DNA of 64,000 nucleotides from Thermolongibacillus altinsuensis (GCF_004341205.1 NZ_SLUL01000004.1:62001-126000); one strand, 5' to 3'. Shown: positions 37,596 through 48,301, counted from the stretch's first letter. Numbers and translations are program-made. The notes: generated by a model not told the origin, from the sequence alone.

Positions 37596-39941
37596 TTAGG
37601 ATGATATGATAAACGTGTTTGTCTTCTCATCAAACGACGTTTGTTTGCCATTGATCATCACTTTTGTTTGTTCATTCGCCCCCCAAACAGCGACATGAAG
37701 CTTCCAAGTCGGACGATAGGTTCCTTCCGTTTCCATTTGCAAATGAATTTCATCGGCTTTAAATATCGCGTGAACATGTTGGCGCACATATTCTCCTTTT
37801 TCATACGCAAATGTTAAACCGTCATCATCATAAATTGTATAAGTCGCTTCTCCCTCATTCAATTTATACACATGAAGCGTCAAACGTTCATCAGGAATGG
37901 CCGTTGATCGTTTTGGTTCCCCTAATACAATCATCGAACCTTGCTTGATATAAATCGGTAATTTTTCTAACGGTGCTTCGATGAGATGATATTTTTCTCC
38001 TTCAAGCACTTCTCCGCTCCAATAATCCACCCACGTTCCTTTCGGCAAGTACACGACGCGATGTGTTGTATTTGGTCGTAAAATCGGTGCGATGATGACG
38101 TTATGTCCAATCATAAATTGATCAGAGATGTTCCACGTGCGCTCATCATTTGGATATTCCATCAATAACGGACGCATGACAGGCGTTCCTGTTTGATGCG
38201 CTTCCGCAAACAACGAATACAAATGTGGAAGCCACTGATAACGCAATTCAATATATTGTTTAATGATTGGTTCATACTGTTCGCCAAACGCCCAAGGCTC
38301 TTGTCTTGCAAAGCCGATCGCGCAATGGTTGCGGAAGTACGGAATAAACGCGCCGACTTGCGTCCAACGCGCAAGCAATTCCCCATTGCTGTCATGCGCA
38401 AATCCGCCGACATCGGCTCCGCAAAACGCTACACCTGAAAGCCCTAAATTCATGCACATCGGCAACGACAATTCTAAATGCTCCCAAAAGCTGCGGTTGT
38501 CCCCCGTCCACACAGCCGCATAGCGTTGAATTCCTGAAAAACCGGAACGCGTCAGTAAAAACGGACGCTTTCCGTTTAACAGCTTCTTCATTCCTTTATA
38601 CGTTGCTTCGCACATCATCAAGCCGTAAATGTTATGCAATTCGCGATGCGTTTTTAGCTTTCCATCGTCATCATGAACGACTTGTTCATCCATTGTTTTC
38701 GTTTCATTAAACACGGACGGTTCATTCATATCATTCCAAATTCCTTCTATGCCTAAATCTGTATAGAAGGAATGTTTTTCGCCCCACCATTTGCGTACCT
38801 TTTTATTAATAAAATCAGGAAATGAACTTTTCCCAGGCCATACTTCACCGAAATAAACGTTTCCTTCAATATATTTACAAAAATATTGACGTTCTACTCC
38901 TTCACGATAAATCGCATATTCCGCATCCACTTTTACCCCGGGATCAACAATTGGAACGACGCGAATGCCAGCTTCTTTTAACTCGCCAATCATTTCTTTT
39001 GGATTCGGAAAACGCCGGCGATCAAACGTAAACACACGATATTCATCCATATAATGAATATCTAAATAAATGGCATCAAGCGGAATGCCTTTTTCGATAA
39101 ATGTGTTCGCTAATTCGCGCACTTCTTGCTCGGTTTCATAGCTGTAACGCGACTGATGATACCCGATCGCCCACTTTGGTGGCAAAGGCATTCTTCCTGT
39201 CAAATCGGTATATTGTTCAAGCACATCTTTTGGATGCGGCCCCGCAAATACGTAATAATCGAGTTGACCTCCGTCCGCCGCAAAAGAATAAACGCTGTTG
39301 CTGCGAAAATCAAACGTCGTTTTAAATGTGTTATCAAAAAAGACACCGTGTGCTCGGCCGTTTCGCAACACCATAAAATACGGATGAGCTTGATAGAGCG
39401 GATCCGTCTCCGGATTGTGCGGAGCGTAGACGTCTGTATTCCACATCGTCCACTTTCCGCCGCGCTTGTTTAAAAAGCCCGTTTTTTCGCCGAGTCCATA
39501 AATGTGATCAACTTCTGTCATTTCATGAAAACAAGCGATTTTTCCTTTATGATCAAACAAAGCAGGCTTTGCATCGCGGACAAGAGCATTTCCTTGTTGA
39601 TCGTAAATGCTGACTAAAAACGGAGCGCGATGAACAATCACTTTTAATTTTTTCGTCTCAAGCACCCATTCCTTTTCCGTTTCTTCTACATGCATTTCCA
39701 CTTTTTCCGGAGTTTTCACAACCGCAGGGCTGCTTGACATGCTCGCTTCGCCAAACGGATTGAGAACAATGCGAACGACGTCATCGCGATAGAAACAAAT
39801 TTTGCCCGAACCACGCTCACACGTAAATGAAAAATATTGCTTTCTTTCTGTACCATTTTGTACATTTCCGAACGATTGAAAACCTTCTTGCTCCTCGTTT
39901 TTTTCAAGCGGACGAATCGCAAAACTTGTGTCTTCTAACAT
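37596..39941 (-). CDS. GH31 alpha-glucosidase
   Basis: This 781-residue intracellular enzyme (no signal peptide) belongs to glycoside hydrolase family 31. It releases glucose from the non-reducing end of maltose and maltodextrins. The nucleophile Asp is in GIWNDMNEPS (about residue 402) and the acid/base Asp in CGADVGGFAHD (about 508). An N-terminal beta-sandwich and C-terminal beta domains frame the TIM barrel. The ATG follows GGGGGAGAG and is 21 bp downstream of the alpha-amylase stop. It complements extracellular amylase and neopullulanase in complete starch breakdown. Confidence 0.93.
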   Translation of the reverse strand: MLEDTSFAIRPLEKNEEQEGFQSFGNVQNGTERKQYFSFTCERGSGKICFYRDDVVRIVLNPFGEASMSSSPAVVKTPEKVEMHVEETEKEWVLETKKLKVIVHRAPFLVSIYDQQGNALVRDAKPALFDHKGKIACFHEMTEVDHIYGLGEKTGFLNKRGGKWTMWNTDVYAPHNPETDPLYQAHPYFMVLRNGRAHGVFFDNTFKTTFDFRSNSVYSFAADGGQLDYYVFAGPHPKDVLEQYTDLTGRMPLPPKWAIGYHQSRYSYETEQEVRELANTFIEKGIPLDAIYLDIHYMDEYRVFTFDRRRFPNPKEMIGELKEAGIRVVPIVDPGVKVDAEYAIYREGVERQYFCKYIEGNVYFGEVWPGKSSFPDFINKKVRKWWGEKHSFYTDLGIEGIWNDMNEPSVFNETKTMDEQVVHDDDGKLKTHRELHNIYGLMMCEATYKGMKKLLNGKRPFLLTRSGFSGIQRYAAVWTGDNRSFWEHLELSLPMCMNLGLSGVAFCGADVGGFAHDSNGELLARWTQVGAFIPYFRNHCAIGFARQEPWAFGEQYEPIIKQYIELRYQWLPHLYSLFAEAHQTGTPVMRPLLMEYPNDERTWNISDQFMIGHNVIIAPILRPNTTHRVVYLPKGTWVDYWSGEVLEGEKYHLIEAPLEKLPIYIKQGSMIVLGEPKRSTAIPDERLTLHVYKLNEGEATYTIYDDDGLTFAYEKGEYVRQHVHAIFKADEIHLQMETEGTYRPTWKLHVAVWGANEQTKVMINGKQTSFDEKTNTFIISS

Positions 39942-39962
39942 CGCTCTCCCCCCAAACGCTTT

Positions 39963-41486
39963 TTATTTTTTCTGTTTTCTTGCATAATACAGGAATAAGC
40001 CAAAAGCGCCATAAACAGCAACAAGCGCTGAGATGAACGGAATATTTAAACCGCTTTTCGGTGCGAGCACATAAATCTCGGACGTTTCACGATCCAGGAT
40101 GATATCATAGCCGTCCTTATCGCTTCGCACTAAATCGCCTGCAAGCAATCCGCGCAATTCTTTATTTGGTGCAAGTTGCTTCTCATCTAAATGAACTTTT
40201 TGCGTTTTTGATGTGTTGTTAATCGCAATGACCGTCGTTTCGTTTTCAAACGTTCGTTTAAATACCGCCATGCCGTCCTTTTCATACAACAATTCAAAAT
40301 CACCGCGCCGCAATGAAGGAAGTTTATTGCGCAATTCTCCTAATTTTGAAACATACTCAATCAGTTCTTTATCAGTACGGAAATTCATCAAACGGCGATT
40401 GTCTGGATCTTCTCCACCGTCCATTGCAATTTCCGTTCCATAATACATGATCGGAATGCCCGGCGCAGAGAACAAATACGTTAAACCAAGTTTGATGCGC
40501 GTCGTTGGATTTTGGCGGTTTTGCAACGCTAGTCTTGTAAAGCGAACTTGATCATGGTTATCTAAAAAAGTTCCAAGCAAATAAGGCTGTTCATAAAATG
40601 CGGCATTTCTGCGCCAAACGTTGTAAAGTGGTTCGAGCGACTGGTCTGGTTTGCTAAAAATGATAGACGCTTCTTTATAAAACGGATAATCAACGAACGC
40701 ATCGATTCCGTATTTTCCGTAATCGGCGATATAACGAGGGTCATCATGCCAGACCTCACCTAAAAGGATAAAGTCTTTTTTCACGGATTTGACTTCTTTT
40801 GAAAACTCTTCCCAAAACCATTTTGGTACGTGCTTGACCGTATCCAAACGATAACCATCAATATCGGTTTCTTTAATCCACCATTTAGCGGCATCGAATA
40901 AATATTGTTTTACTTCTGGATTTTCTTGCGCTAAATCAGGCAAACCGAACAACCATCCATTTTCCACTTCGCTTTGGTCTGCCCAATTGAAAATCTCCTT
41001 TTTTTCATGAAACCAATCTTTTTTCGCTGGGTCATTTAACCACGGGTGATGGTATCCTGTATGATTGACAACAAAATCAAGAATGACTTTCATGTCGCGC
41101 TTATGCGCCTCTTTCACAAGCCGCTTCAAATCTTCAAGCGTCCCGAAATGCTCTTCGACTTTATAAAAATCTTCAATCCAATAACCGTGATAGCCGCTTT
41201 TTTCATTAGCAAAAACCGGTGTTAACCAAATGGCGGTAAACCCCATTTCTTTAATGTAATCGAGTTTATCGATAATTCCTTGTAAATCTCCGCCATGATA
41301 CGCTTTCGGGTCTTTCACGTTCACTTCATAATCATTTTTCGGATTTCCATTATTAAAGCGGTCGACCATGATAAAGTAAACGCTCTCATCTTGCCATTTC
41401 CGCTCCCTCTTTTCTTCCGCTTGCGTTGGAAGCGCAAACGAAAGCAAAAAGAACATGGCAAGGAAAGAAATAAACTGCTTTCTCAT
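39963..41486 (-). CDS. Membrane-anchored extracellular alpha-amylase (GH13)
   Basis: The 507-residue enzyme has a Sec signal peptide (residues 1 to about 23, ending in LPTQA). The GH13 catalytic barrel has Asp in GYRLDTVKH (about 212), Glu in LLGEVWHDD (about 242) and Asp in FLDNHDQ (about 310). A beta domain and a C-terminal hydrophobic helix with a basic tail (about 484-507, ending YYARKQKK) follow. This layout predicts a protein tethered to the outer face of the membrane, like the compact alpha-amylases of Anoxybacillus. ATG at 41486 is chosen for its GGGAG spacing over a GTG nine bases upstream. Confidence 0.93.
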   Translation of the reverse strand: MRKQFISFLAMFFLLSFALPTQAEEKRERKWQDESVYFIMVDRFNNGNPKNDYEVNVKDPKAYHGGDLQGIIDKLDYIKEMGFTAIWLTPVFANEKSGYHGYWIEDFYKVEEHFGTLEDLKRLVKEAHKRDMKVILDFVVNHTGYHHPWLNDPAKKDWFHEKKEIFNWADQSEVENGWLFGLPDLAQENPEVKQYLFDAAKWWIKETDIDGYRLDTVKHVPKWFWEEFSKEVKSVKKDFILLGEVWHDDPRYIADYGKYGIDAFVDYPFYKEASIIFSKPDQSLEPLYNVWRRNAAFYEQPYLLGTFLDNHDQVRFTRLALQNRQNPTTRIKLGLTYLFSAPGIPIMYYGTEIAMDGGEDPDNRRLMNFRTDKELIEYVSKLGELRNKLPSLRRGDFELLYEKDGMAVFKRTFENETTVIAINNTSKTQKVHLDEKQLAPNKELRGLLAGDLVRSDKDGYDIILDRETSEIYVLAPKSGLNIPFISALVAVYGAFGLFLYYARKQKK

Positions 41487-41545
41487 TCCTTCCACTCCCT
41501 ATTCGTTCCAAATGATTACTGTTATAATATAGCTTGAAATAGCGA

Positions 41546-41579
41546 GAAAGGAAAGAATCTTGTATGATTCTTTCCTTTC
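41546..41579. repeat. Perfect 14-bp hairpin between malG and the amylase gene
   Basis: 41546-41559 is exactly complementary to 41566-41579, with a 6-nt loop. In the direction of the operon (minus) it lacks a T-run, so it looks like an mRNA-processing or stability element rather than a strong terminator. On the plus strand a T6 follows. Confidence 0.6.
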
Positions 41580-41584
41580 TTTTT

Positions 41585-42427
41585 TCATCCTTTTGTTCCG
41601 CCTGCTGTTAAACCAGATACGAAGTATTTTTGGAATGAAAGGAAGAGAATTGCAATTGGTACAGCGATGAGAACTGAACCAGCGGCGAACGTTGTAAATT
41701 CGCTTCCGAACTGTTTCGCTACTAAATCATACAAGCCGACCGCAAGCGTATATTTTTCTTTGCTGCGCAACAAGACACTCGCTAAAATAAAATCACCGAA
41801 CGGTGCAATAAATGTAAAGAGCGCAATGACCGCAATAATCGGTTTCGCCAACGGCATGATAATTTGAAAGAAAATGCGCAAATGGCCCGCACCGTCTATT
41901 TTTGCCGATTCATCTAGCTCTTTCGGAATCGTATCTAAATATCCTTTCATCAGCCACGTGTTCATCGGAATCTGCCCGCCGACATAAACGAGAATCAATC
42001 CTAAATGCGTATCGATTAAACCTGTTAATAAACCTAAGATGAAAATGGCAATCAACGCCGCAAAGTTTGGAATCATTTGTAAAATCAAAAAGACCATCAA
42101 GCCGTTTTTTCGGCCAATAAAGCGGTAACGCGAGAACGAATAAGCAGTTAAACTCACTAAAATGACGGAAAAAATCATCGTCAATGTCGAAATTTTTAGC
42201 GAGTTCCAATACCAGATTAAATAATCGCTTTTAGACGTATCAAATAGCTCTTTATAGTGAGCAAGCGTCGCGTTATCAGGAATCATTTTCGATCCTGATA
42301 AACTTTGTCCCGGGTTAAACGAAGAACCGATAACCCAAAGAAGCGGATATACAATAATGACCGTCATCGCCAAAACGACCAAATACGACAAGGTTAATCG
42401 AATGATCTTTTGTCTTTTCATGCTCAT
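41585..42427 (-). CDS. malG: Maltodextrin ABC transporter permease MalG-like
   Basis: The 280-residue protein has six hydrophobic segments and the cytoplasmic EAA loop that docks the ATPase (ESAKIDGAGHLRIFFQI, about 185-200). It therefore belongs to the MalG/MdxG class of sugar importers. The start codon follows the malF stop by a single base pair, indicating tight coupling. The import ATPase is not encoded in this cluster and is probably a shared MsmX-type protein elsewhere. The symbol is given by analogy; maltodextrin specificity comes from the neighbours. Confidence 0.9.
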   Translation of the reverse strand: MSMKRQKIIRLTLSYLVVLAMTVIIVYPLLWVIGSSFNPGQSLSGSKMIPDNATLAHYKELFDTSKSDYLIWYWNSLKISTLTMIFSVILVSLTAYSFSRYRFIGRKNGLMVFLILQMIPNFAALIAIFILGLLTGLIDTHLGLILVYVGGQIPMNTWLMKGYLDTIPKELDESAKIDGAGHLRIFFQIIMPLAKPIIAVIALFTFIAPFGDFILASVLLRSKEKYTLAVGLYDLVAKQFGSEFTTFAAGSVLIAVPIAILFLSFQKYFVSGLTAGGTKG

Positions 42428-42428
42428 A

Positions 42429-43712
42429 TTACATCATATCCTCTTCTTTAAATGATTTTGTTCTTCTAAATTGCCATAAAGCGACTGTCACAACGACGAG
42501 CGATAATAGCAATGTAATCGCTGCAGCTTTTGAATATTGAGCTGAAGTCATCGTTAAACGATAAATCCATGAGATTAGAATGTCGGTTGCTCCAGCGTTT
42601 TGACCAGATACCGCTGGTCCCCCGCCGTTGAACAAGTAAATGATGTTAAAGTTATTGAAGTTAAATGTATATTGCGTAATTAAAATCGGTGCAGTCGCAT
42701 ATAGTACGAGCGGAAGCGTGATTTTCGTAAACTTTTGCCATGATGATGCGCCATCGACCGTCGCCGCCTCATATAATTCATTTGGAATCGCTTGTAGCAC
42801 GCCGGTTGTCATCGCAAAAATAAATGGGAAGCCTAACCATGTTTGAATTAAAATAAGAGCCACTTTCGTCCAAAACGGATCCGTCATCCATGCAATATTT
42901 TTAATTCCAAACGCTGCTAAAATCGTTTTGTTAATCACACCAAATGATTCGTTGAACATTCCTGAGAAAACAAGGATGCTTACGAATGCTGGAACGGCCC
43001 AAGGCAAAATGAAAATCGTCCGTATGATCGCTTTTCCTTTTAAGTCCTTTTGGTTCACGATAATCGCCAAGAAAATTCCAAGCGCAATTTGTAACGTTGT
43101 TGCTCCAAATGTCCAAACGAGTGTCCAAGCTAAAACATTAATGAACGTTTTGCGCCAAAGATCTAATTTAACAAGATCAATAAAGTTTTGGAACCCAACC
43201 CAGTCGACTAGCTTTGCTGGAGGCGAATGATATAAGTCATAGTTTGTAAACGCCAGTAGCACAACGAAAATGATTGGAAAAATAACGACAAACACGAGCA
43301 AAATAAATCCTGGAGAAATCATTAAATAAGGAAAACCGCTGTCAACAAGCGTTAAATATTGCTCACGCAACGTATTTAGCTTTAAACCTAAATCGCGTTT
43401 TTGTCCGTTTTTATAAGCATCATATAAATTGAATACATAAAACCCGATTCCAAATAAAAGAACAATGACGGCTAAAATTCCTTCAACAAGCAGGAAAATG
43501 GAATGGTCTCGCCCGACCACTTCACCAAGTGTAAATAATCCCCATAAGCCGATGTCAAACAAATCGCGAAATACAATGAAAAAGGAAACGGATAAAATCA
43601 GAAACAAAATTCCTTTCACATACTGGCGATTATATAGTTGCCCAATCCCTGGAACAATCGACAGTCCAAGCGCGATCTTCCGGTGATTGGATTGATACAT
43701 GGTTGTTTCCAT
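42429..43712 (-). CDS. malF: Maltodextrin ABC transporter permease MalF-like
   Basis: The 427-residue permease has eight or more hydrophobic segments. The N-terminal part begins with an extra membrane hairpin (PGIGQLYNRQYVKG), as in Bacillus MdxF/GanP. The ATPase-docking EAA loop reads EAATVDGASSWQKFTKITLP. The ATG at 43712 follows GAAAGGAG at 8 nt. It lies 133 bp after malE, separated by a hairpin that may keep permease expression below that of the binding protein. Confidence 0.92.
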   Translation of the reverse strand: METTMYQSNHRKIALGLSIVPGIGQLYNRQYVKGILFLILSVSFFIVFRDLFDIGLWGLFTLGEVVGRDHSIFLLVEGILAVIVLLFGIGFYVFNLYDAYKNGQKRDLGLKLNTLREQYLTLVDSGFPYLMISPGFILLVFVVIFPIIFVVLLAFTNYDLYHSPPAKLVDWVGFQNFIDLVKLDLWRKTFINVLAWTLVWTFGATTLQIALGIFLAIIVNQKDLKGKAIIRTIFILPWAVPAFVSILVFSGMFNESFGVINKTILAAFGIKNIAWMTDPFWTKVALILIQTWLGFPFIFAMTTGVLQAIPNELYEAATVDGASSWQKFTKITLPLVLYATAPILITQYTFNFNNFNIIYLFNGGGPAVSGQNAGATDILISWIYRLTMTSAQYSKAAAITLLLSLVVVTVALWQFRRTKSFKEEDMM

Positions 43713-43812
43713 ACCATTGTCTCCTTTCTAAAGCGTTGCGGGGAGCGAAAAGCAAACCGTATATTTACTCAAAAGGGTGAATGTGAATAAATAAACAAAT
43801 TGTAGAAAGTTT

Positions 43813-43842
43813 AAGCAGTACCTCGAAGTGAGGTACCGCTTT
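43813..43842. repeat. Hairpin between malE and malF
   Basis: A 12-bp stem (43813-43824 with 43830-43841) has one mismatch and a 5-nt loop, directly after malE. The minus-strand tail is not a clean T-run, so partial termination or 3'-end protection of malE mRNA is more likely than full termination. Confidence 0.6.
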
Positions 43843-43845
43843 TCA

Positions 43846-45147
43846 TTACTTGCTCGGATGGTTTGTTTCAATGTTTGTTTTAATTGTTTTCACTGCTTCA
43901 TCTAACGCTTTTTTCGGTTCAGCCTTTTGGTTAGCTACTAGTTGAAGCGCAGTTGCCATTGGCGCCCATACTTCAGCCATTTCTGGGATGTTTGGCATTG
44001 GAATCGCATATTGGGATTGGATCGCTACTGCTTGCGCACCTTCATTTTCAGCGATAAGCGGATCGTTAATTAACGATTTCACAGGTGGAATTTCTTGGGT
44101 TAACTCAAAACGAATTTTCGCATTTTCTTCGTTTGTAATAAATTCAATTAATTTGGTTGCCCACTCTGGATGTTTAGAGAATGCAGATACGTGCCATCCT
44201 TTTACGCCCATAAACGTTTTTACAGGTTCACCGTTTGGCAATTTTGGCATTGGCGCAACGCCGATATCAATGCCCGCATCTTTCATGCCTTGGAATGCCC
44301 AAGGACCGTTCATGACAGATGCCACTTTTCCTTCGTTGAACAAGCCGTCCATTGCAGAGCCGCCGTTTTCACCGATAATTCCTTTCGGGAATAATCCTTC
44401 TTTATACCATTTTTGAATGTATTCTGTACCTTTGACCGCACCATCATTGTTTAAACCGATGTCGTTGCGATCTAAAGCGCCGTTATTTTCTTTAAATACA
44501 TAGCCGCCCATACCGGCGATGACACCGTGCGCAAAGTAGAAGTTATCCCAAAGCGCTAAGAAACCGTATTGATCGCCTTTTGTAAATTTCTTCGCAAATT
44601 CATAAAGCTCATCCATTGTTTCCGGAGCTTTGTCCATTAATTTTTTGTTGTAAATGAATACTGGTGTTTCGACCGATTTTGGCAAACCGTAAAGTTTACC
44701 ATCATACATTTGCGCTTTAATAGAAGATTCTGTGAAGCGATCGAGCACTTCTTGATCAACCTTAATTTCGCGAATAAGCCCTTCTGTAACAAGCTGACCG
44801 ATTTGGTCATGCGGCACTGTAATGACATCCGGACCTGTTCCGGCTGGGCCGTCTAAACGCAATTGATCACGCTGCTTTGTTGCCATTTCAACTTCTTTGT
44901 ACTCAACTTTAATACCATACTTTTCTTCGAACGCTTTAATAGCAGGTTCTAACGCTACCCCGCGCTTAGTGTCTTCCCAAACAACAAGTTTATCTGGTTT
45001 TGGCGGCATGCCATCTTCTGTTGTTTCCGTCTTTTTCTCGTTGTTACCTGCTGGCTCTTTTGCTTCTTCATCCGGACCTAGCCCACATCCCGCTAGCACC
45101 CCGACCGATAAAGCTAACGATGAGAAAATGGATACGGTTTTCTTCAT
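43846..45147 (-). CDS. malE: Maltodextrin-binding lipoprotein MalE/MdxE-like
   Basis: The 433-residue protein has a lipoprotein signal (LALSVGVLAGCG, Cys at about residue 21), a charged linker rich in Glu and Lys, and a type-1 extracellular sugar-binding fold. The motif GPAGTGPDVITVPHDQIG near residue 110 and the Trp/Tyr-rich ligand regions are typical of maltose/maltodextrin-binding proteins. It is the first gene of the operon and delivers dextrins made by the anchored amylase to MalFG. The ATG follows GGAGGGG. Confidence 0.94.
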   Translation of the reverse strand: MKKTVSIFSSLALSVGVLAGCGLGPDEEAKEPAGNNEKKTETTEDGMPPKPDKLVVWEDTKRGVALEPAIKAFEEKYGIKVEYKEVEMATKQRDQLRLDGPAGTGPDVITVPHDQIGQLVTEGLIREIKVDQEVLDRFTESSIKAQMYDGKLYGLPKSVETPVFIYNKKLMDKAPETMDELYEFAKKFTKGDQYGFLALWDNFYFAHGVIAGMGGYVFKENNGALDRNDIGLNNDGAVKGTEYIQKWYKEGLFPKGIIGENGGSAMDGLFNEGKVASVMNGPWAFQGMKDAGIDIGVAPMPKLPNGEPVKTFMGVKGWHVSAFSKHPEWATKLIEFITNEENAKIRFELTQEIPPVKSLINDPLIAENEGAQAVAIQSQYAIPMPNIPEMAEVWAPMATALQLVANQKAEPKKALDEAVKTIKTNIETNHPSK

Positions 45148-45180
45148 TTCGACCCCTCCTGATTTATTCCATAAAATCTA

Positions 45181-45244
45181 TACAAACGCTTTCACAAATA
45201 AAGAAAAAAAGATAACGCTTACACTTTCTGTGAAAACGATTGCA
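45181..45244 (-). promoter_or_regulatory. Three tandem cre/LacI-type operators downstream of the malE promoter
   Basis: TGAAAACGATTGCA (45231-45244, plus) and TGTAAGCGTTATCT (45210-45223, minus) each match 13 of 14 positions of the cre consensus TGWNANCGNTNWCA. A weaker copy, TGAAAGCGTTTGTA, lies at 45181-45194 (minus). All lie between the predicted transcription start and malE, as roadblock sites for CcpA and/or the cluster LacI-type repressor. Confidence 0.7.
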
Positions 45245-45259
45245 CAACTTTCAATTTCT

Positions 45260-45287
45260 ATTATACTATCATTTCTAATTTTGACAA
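45260..45287 (-). promoter_or_regulatory. Promoter of the malE operon
   Basis: On the minus strand TTGTCA (45282-45287), a 16-bp spacer and TATAAT (45260-45265) form a good SigA promoter. The leader to malE is about 105 nt long and contains the three operator-like sites. Confidence 0.7.
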
Positions 45288-45380
45288 TTCATTTTTTTCT
45301 TTTTTTCACTTTTTTTACATATTTTTTTGACTATTTTTTAAATGTCCATTGACTTTTATTTTTATTTTATCTACGCTGAA

Positions 45381-45394
45381 TGTAAGCGGTTTAA
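45381..45394 (+). promoter_or_regulatory. cre/LacI-type operator upstream of neopullulanase
   Basis: TGTAAGCGGTTTAA matches 13 of 14 positions of the cre consensus. It lies about 120 bp before the neopullulanase start, in the 360-bp region shared with the malE promoter. Confidence 0.55.
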
Positions 45395-45504
45395 AACAAT
45401 TTCTTTATCAGGAATAGCCTTATTATCTAATGATATTCATCAGCATGAAACATCATTAAAAAATTAAAAATAAAGAGCAATCGCTTGCGCTAAAATTTGA
45501 TTAG

Positions 45505-47287
<1,783 letters not shown>

Positions 47288-47289
<2 letters not shown>

Positions 47290-47310
47290 GCGAGGGTTTC
47301 CGCCTCGCTT
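47288..47310. terminator. Bidirectional terminator between nplT and yisR
   Basis: An 8-bp stem (47288-47295 with 47303-47310) is followed by TTTTT on the plus strand. It overlaps the nplT stop codon and lies just before the end of convergent yisR. Confidence 0.8.
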
Positions 47311-47311
47311 T

Positions 47312-48175
47312 TTACATGCGCTGAACCGTACGCCGATACTCCATCGGCGTGACCCCTTCTGCCTTTTTAAACAGCCGTGAAAAATAAGCCCCATCCTCCA
47401 TTCCGACTTGCTTGGCGATAGCAGCGATCGTCTCGTTCGTTGAGGCAAGCAACTTTTTCGCTTTGGACAGTCGATAATGGTTTATATATTGAATCGCGCT
47501 CATCCCGATCGTTTTTTGCATGCAACGCGAAATGTAATCAGGATGAAAGCGCAACGCTGTCGCAAGCTGTTTCATATCCAACGGCTCATGGTAATGATGA
47601 TGAATATATTCTAGCGCGTCCATACATACTTTTTCCGCTGCCGACGGAATCGATAGTGCTTGCTTTTGCAGTTGCAAAATCAATTCAATAAAATACATTT
47701 GCTGTTTTAACGGGCTGTCTGGCGCTTGTTCCTCATTTAACTCAACGATTTGCTGCAACAATTGTTCGATTCGCTCTTTTTGGTTCACTTTTGCATATTG
47801 GGGCAAATAAAAACGATATTGAACGGGCTCGACATATGTCGCTTCTCTTTCAATGATATCATGCCACCCCAACTCCTCTTTTTCCGTTCCCTCATATTCG
47901 CCTTCTACAACGAAATGAAGCCAAACGAAATGCGTATCTTCCATGCATGGTTGATGTCCGTAATGCTCGCGCTCAGGAATTAAAATGACATATTCCCCCT
48001 CCCCTACCGCAAACGTCCTTTCTTCTTCTGTCATATACAGACGCCCTTTTTTCACATACAACAAGTCAAACACAGAAAACGTCCGCTTAAAATGCTTTTT
48101 CCCTTTAGCAAATACCGCTTCTCCCCCTTTAATAAACGTCGGAAAAGGAGGCACACGAAACATGATGTGCGTCAT
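47312..48175 (-). CDS. yisR: AraC-family regulator (YisR-like)
   Basis: The 287-residue regulator has an N-terminal cupin ligand-binding domain (about 15-130) and a C-terminal double helix-turn-helix of the AraC type (LDMKQLATALRFHPDYISRC and ETIAAIAKQVGMEDGAYFSR). Length and divergent arrangement with a MATE transporter match B. subtilis yisR-yisQ. The ATG follows AAAGGGGAG. A 16-bp sequence abutting this ribosome-binding site recurs in front of yisQ and is a candidate operator. The ligand is unknown. Confidence 0.88.
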   Translation of the reverse strand: MTHIMFRVPPFPTFIKGGEAVFAKGKKHFKRTFSVFDLLYVKKGRLYMTEEERTFAVGEGEYVILIPEREHYGHQPCMEDTHFVWLHFVVEGEYEGTEKEELGWHDIIEREATYVEPVQYRFYLPQYAKVNQKERIEQLLQQIVELNEEQAPDSPLKQQMYFIELILQLQKQALSIPSAAEKVCMDALEYIHHHYHEPLDMKQLATALRFHPDYISRCMQKTIGMSAIQYINHYRLSKAKKLLASTNETIAAIAKQVGMEDGAYFSRLFKKAEGVTPMEYRRTVQRM

Positions 48176-48187
48176 CTCATTCTCCCC

Positions 48188-48203
48188 TTTAAGTCGGAAA
48201 TAT
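48188..48203 (+). repeat. 16-bp direct repeat, copy 1
   Basis: TTTAAGTCGGAAATAT lies immediately upstream of the yisR ribosome-binding site. An identical copy starts 80 bp away in front of yisQ. It is a likely binding site for the AraC-type regulator. Confidence 0.75.
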
Positions 48204-48267
48204 CCAAAAAGAATCGACTTTATCTCTTTTCATTATCGGATAAAATCATTAAACTCTGAATATAGTT

Positions 48268-48283
48268 TTTAAGTCGGAAATAT
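48268..48283 (+). repeat. 16-bp direct repeat, copy 2
   Basis: A second identical TTTAAGTCGGAAATAT lies just before the yisQ ribosome-binding site (AAAGGGG, 48285-48291), in the same orientation as copy 1. Confidence 0.75.
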
Positions 48284-48301
48284 TAAAGGGGTTGTCTATC
48301 G

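Noticed and set aside
45478-45492. Additional operator just before the neopullulanase ribosome-binding site
   Set aside because: The CG-centred core is present but most flanking consensus positions differ.
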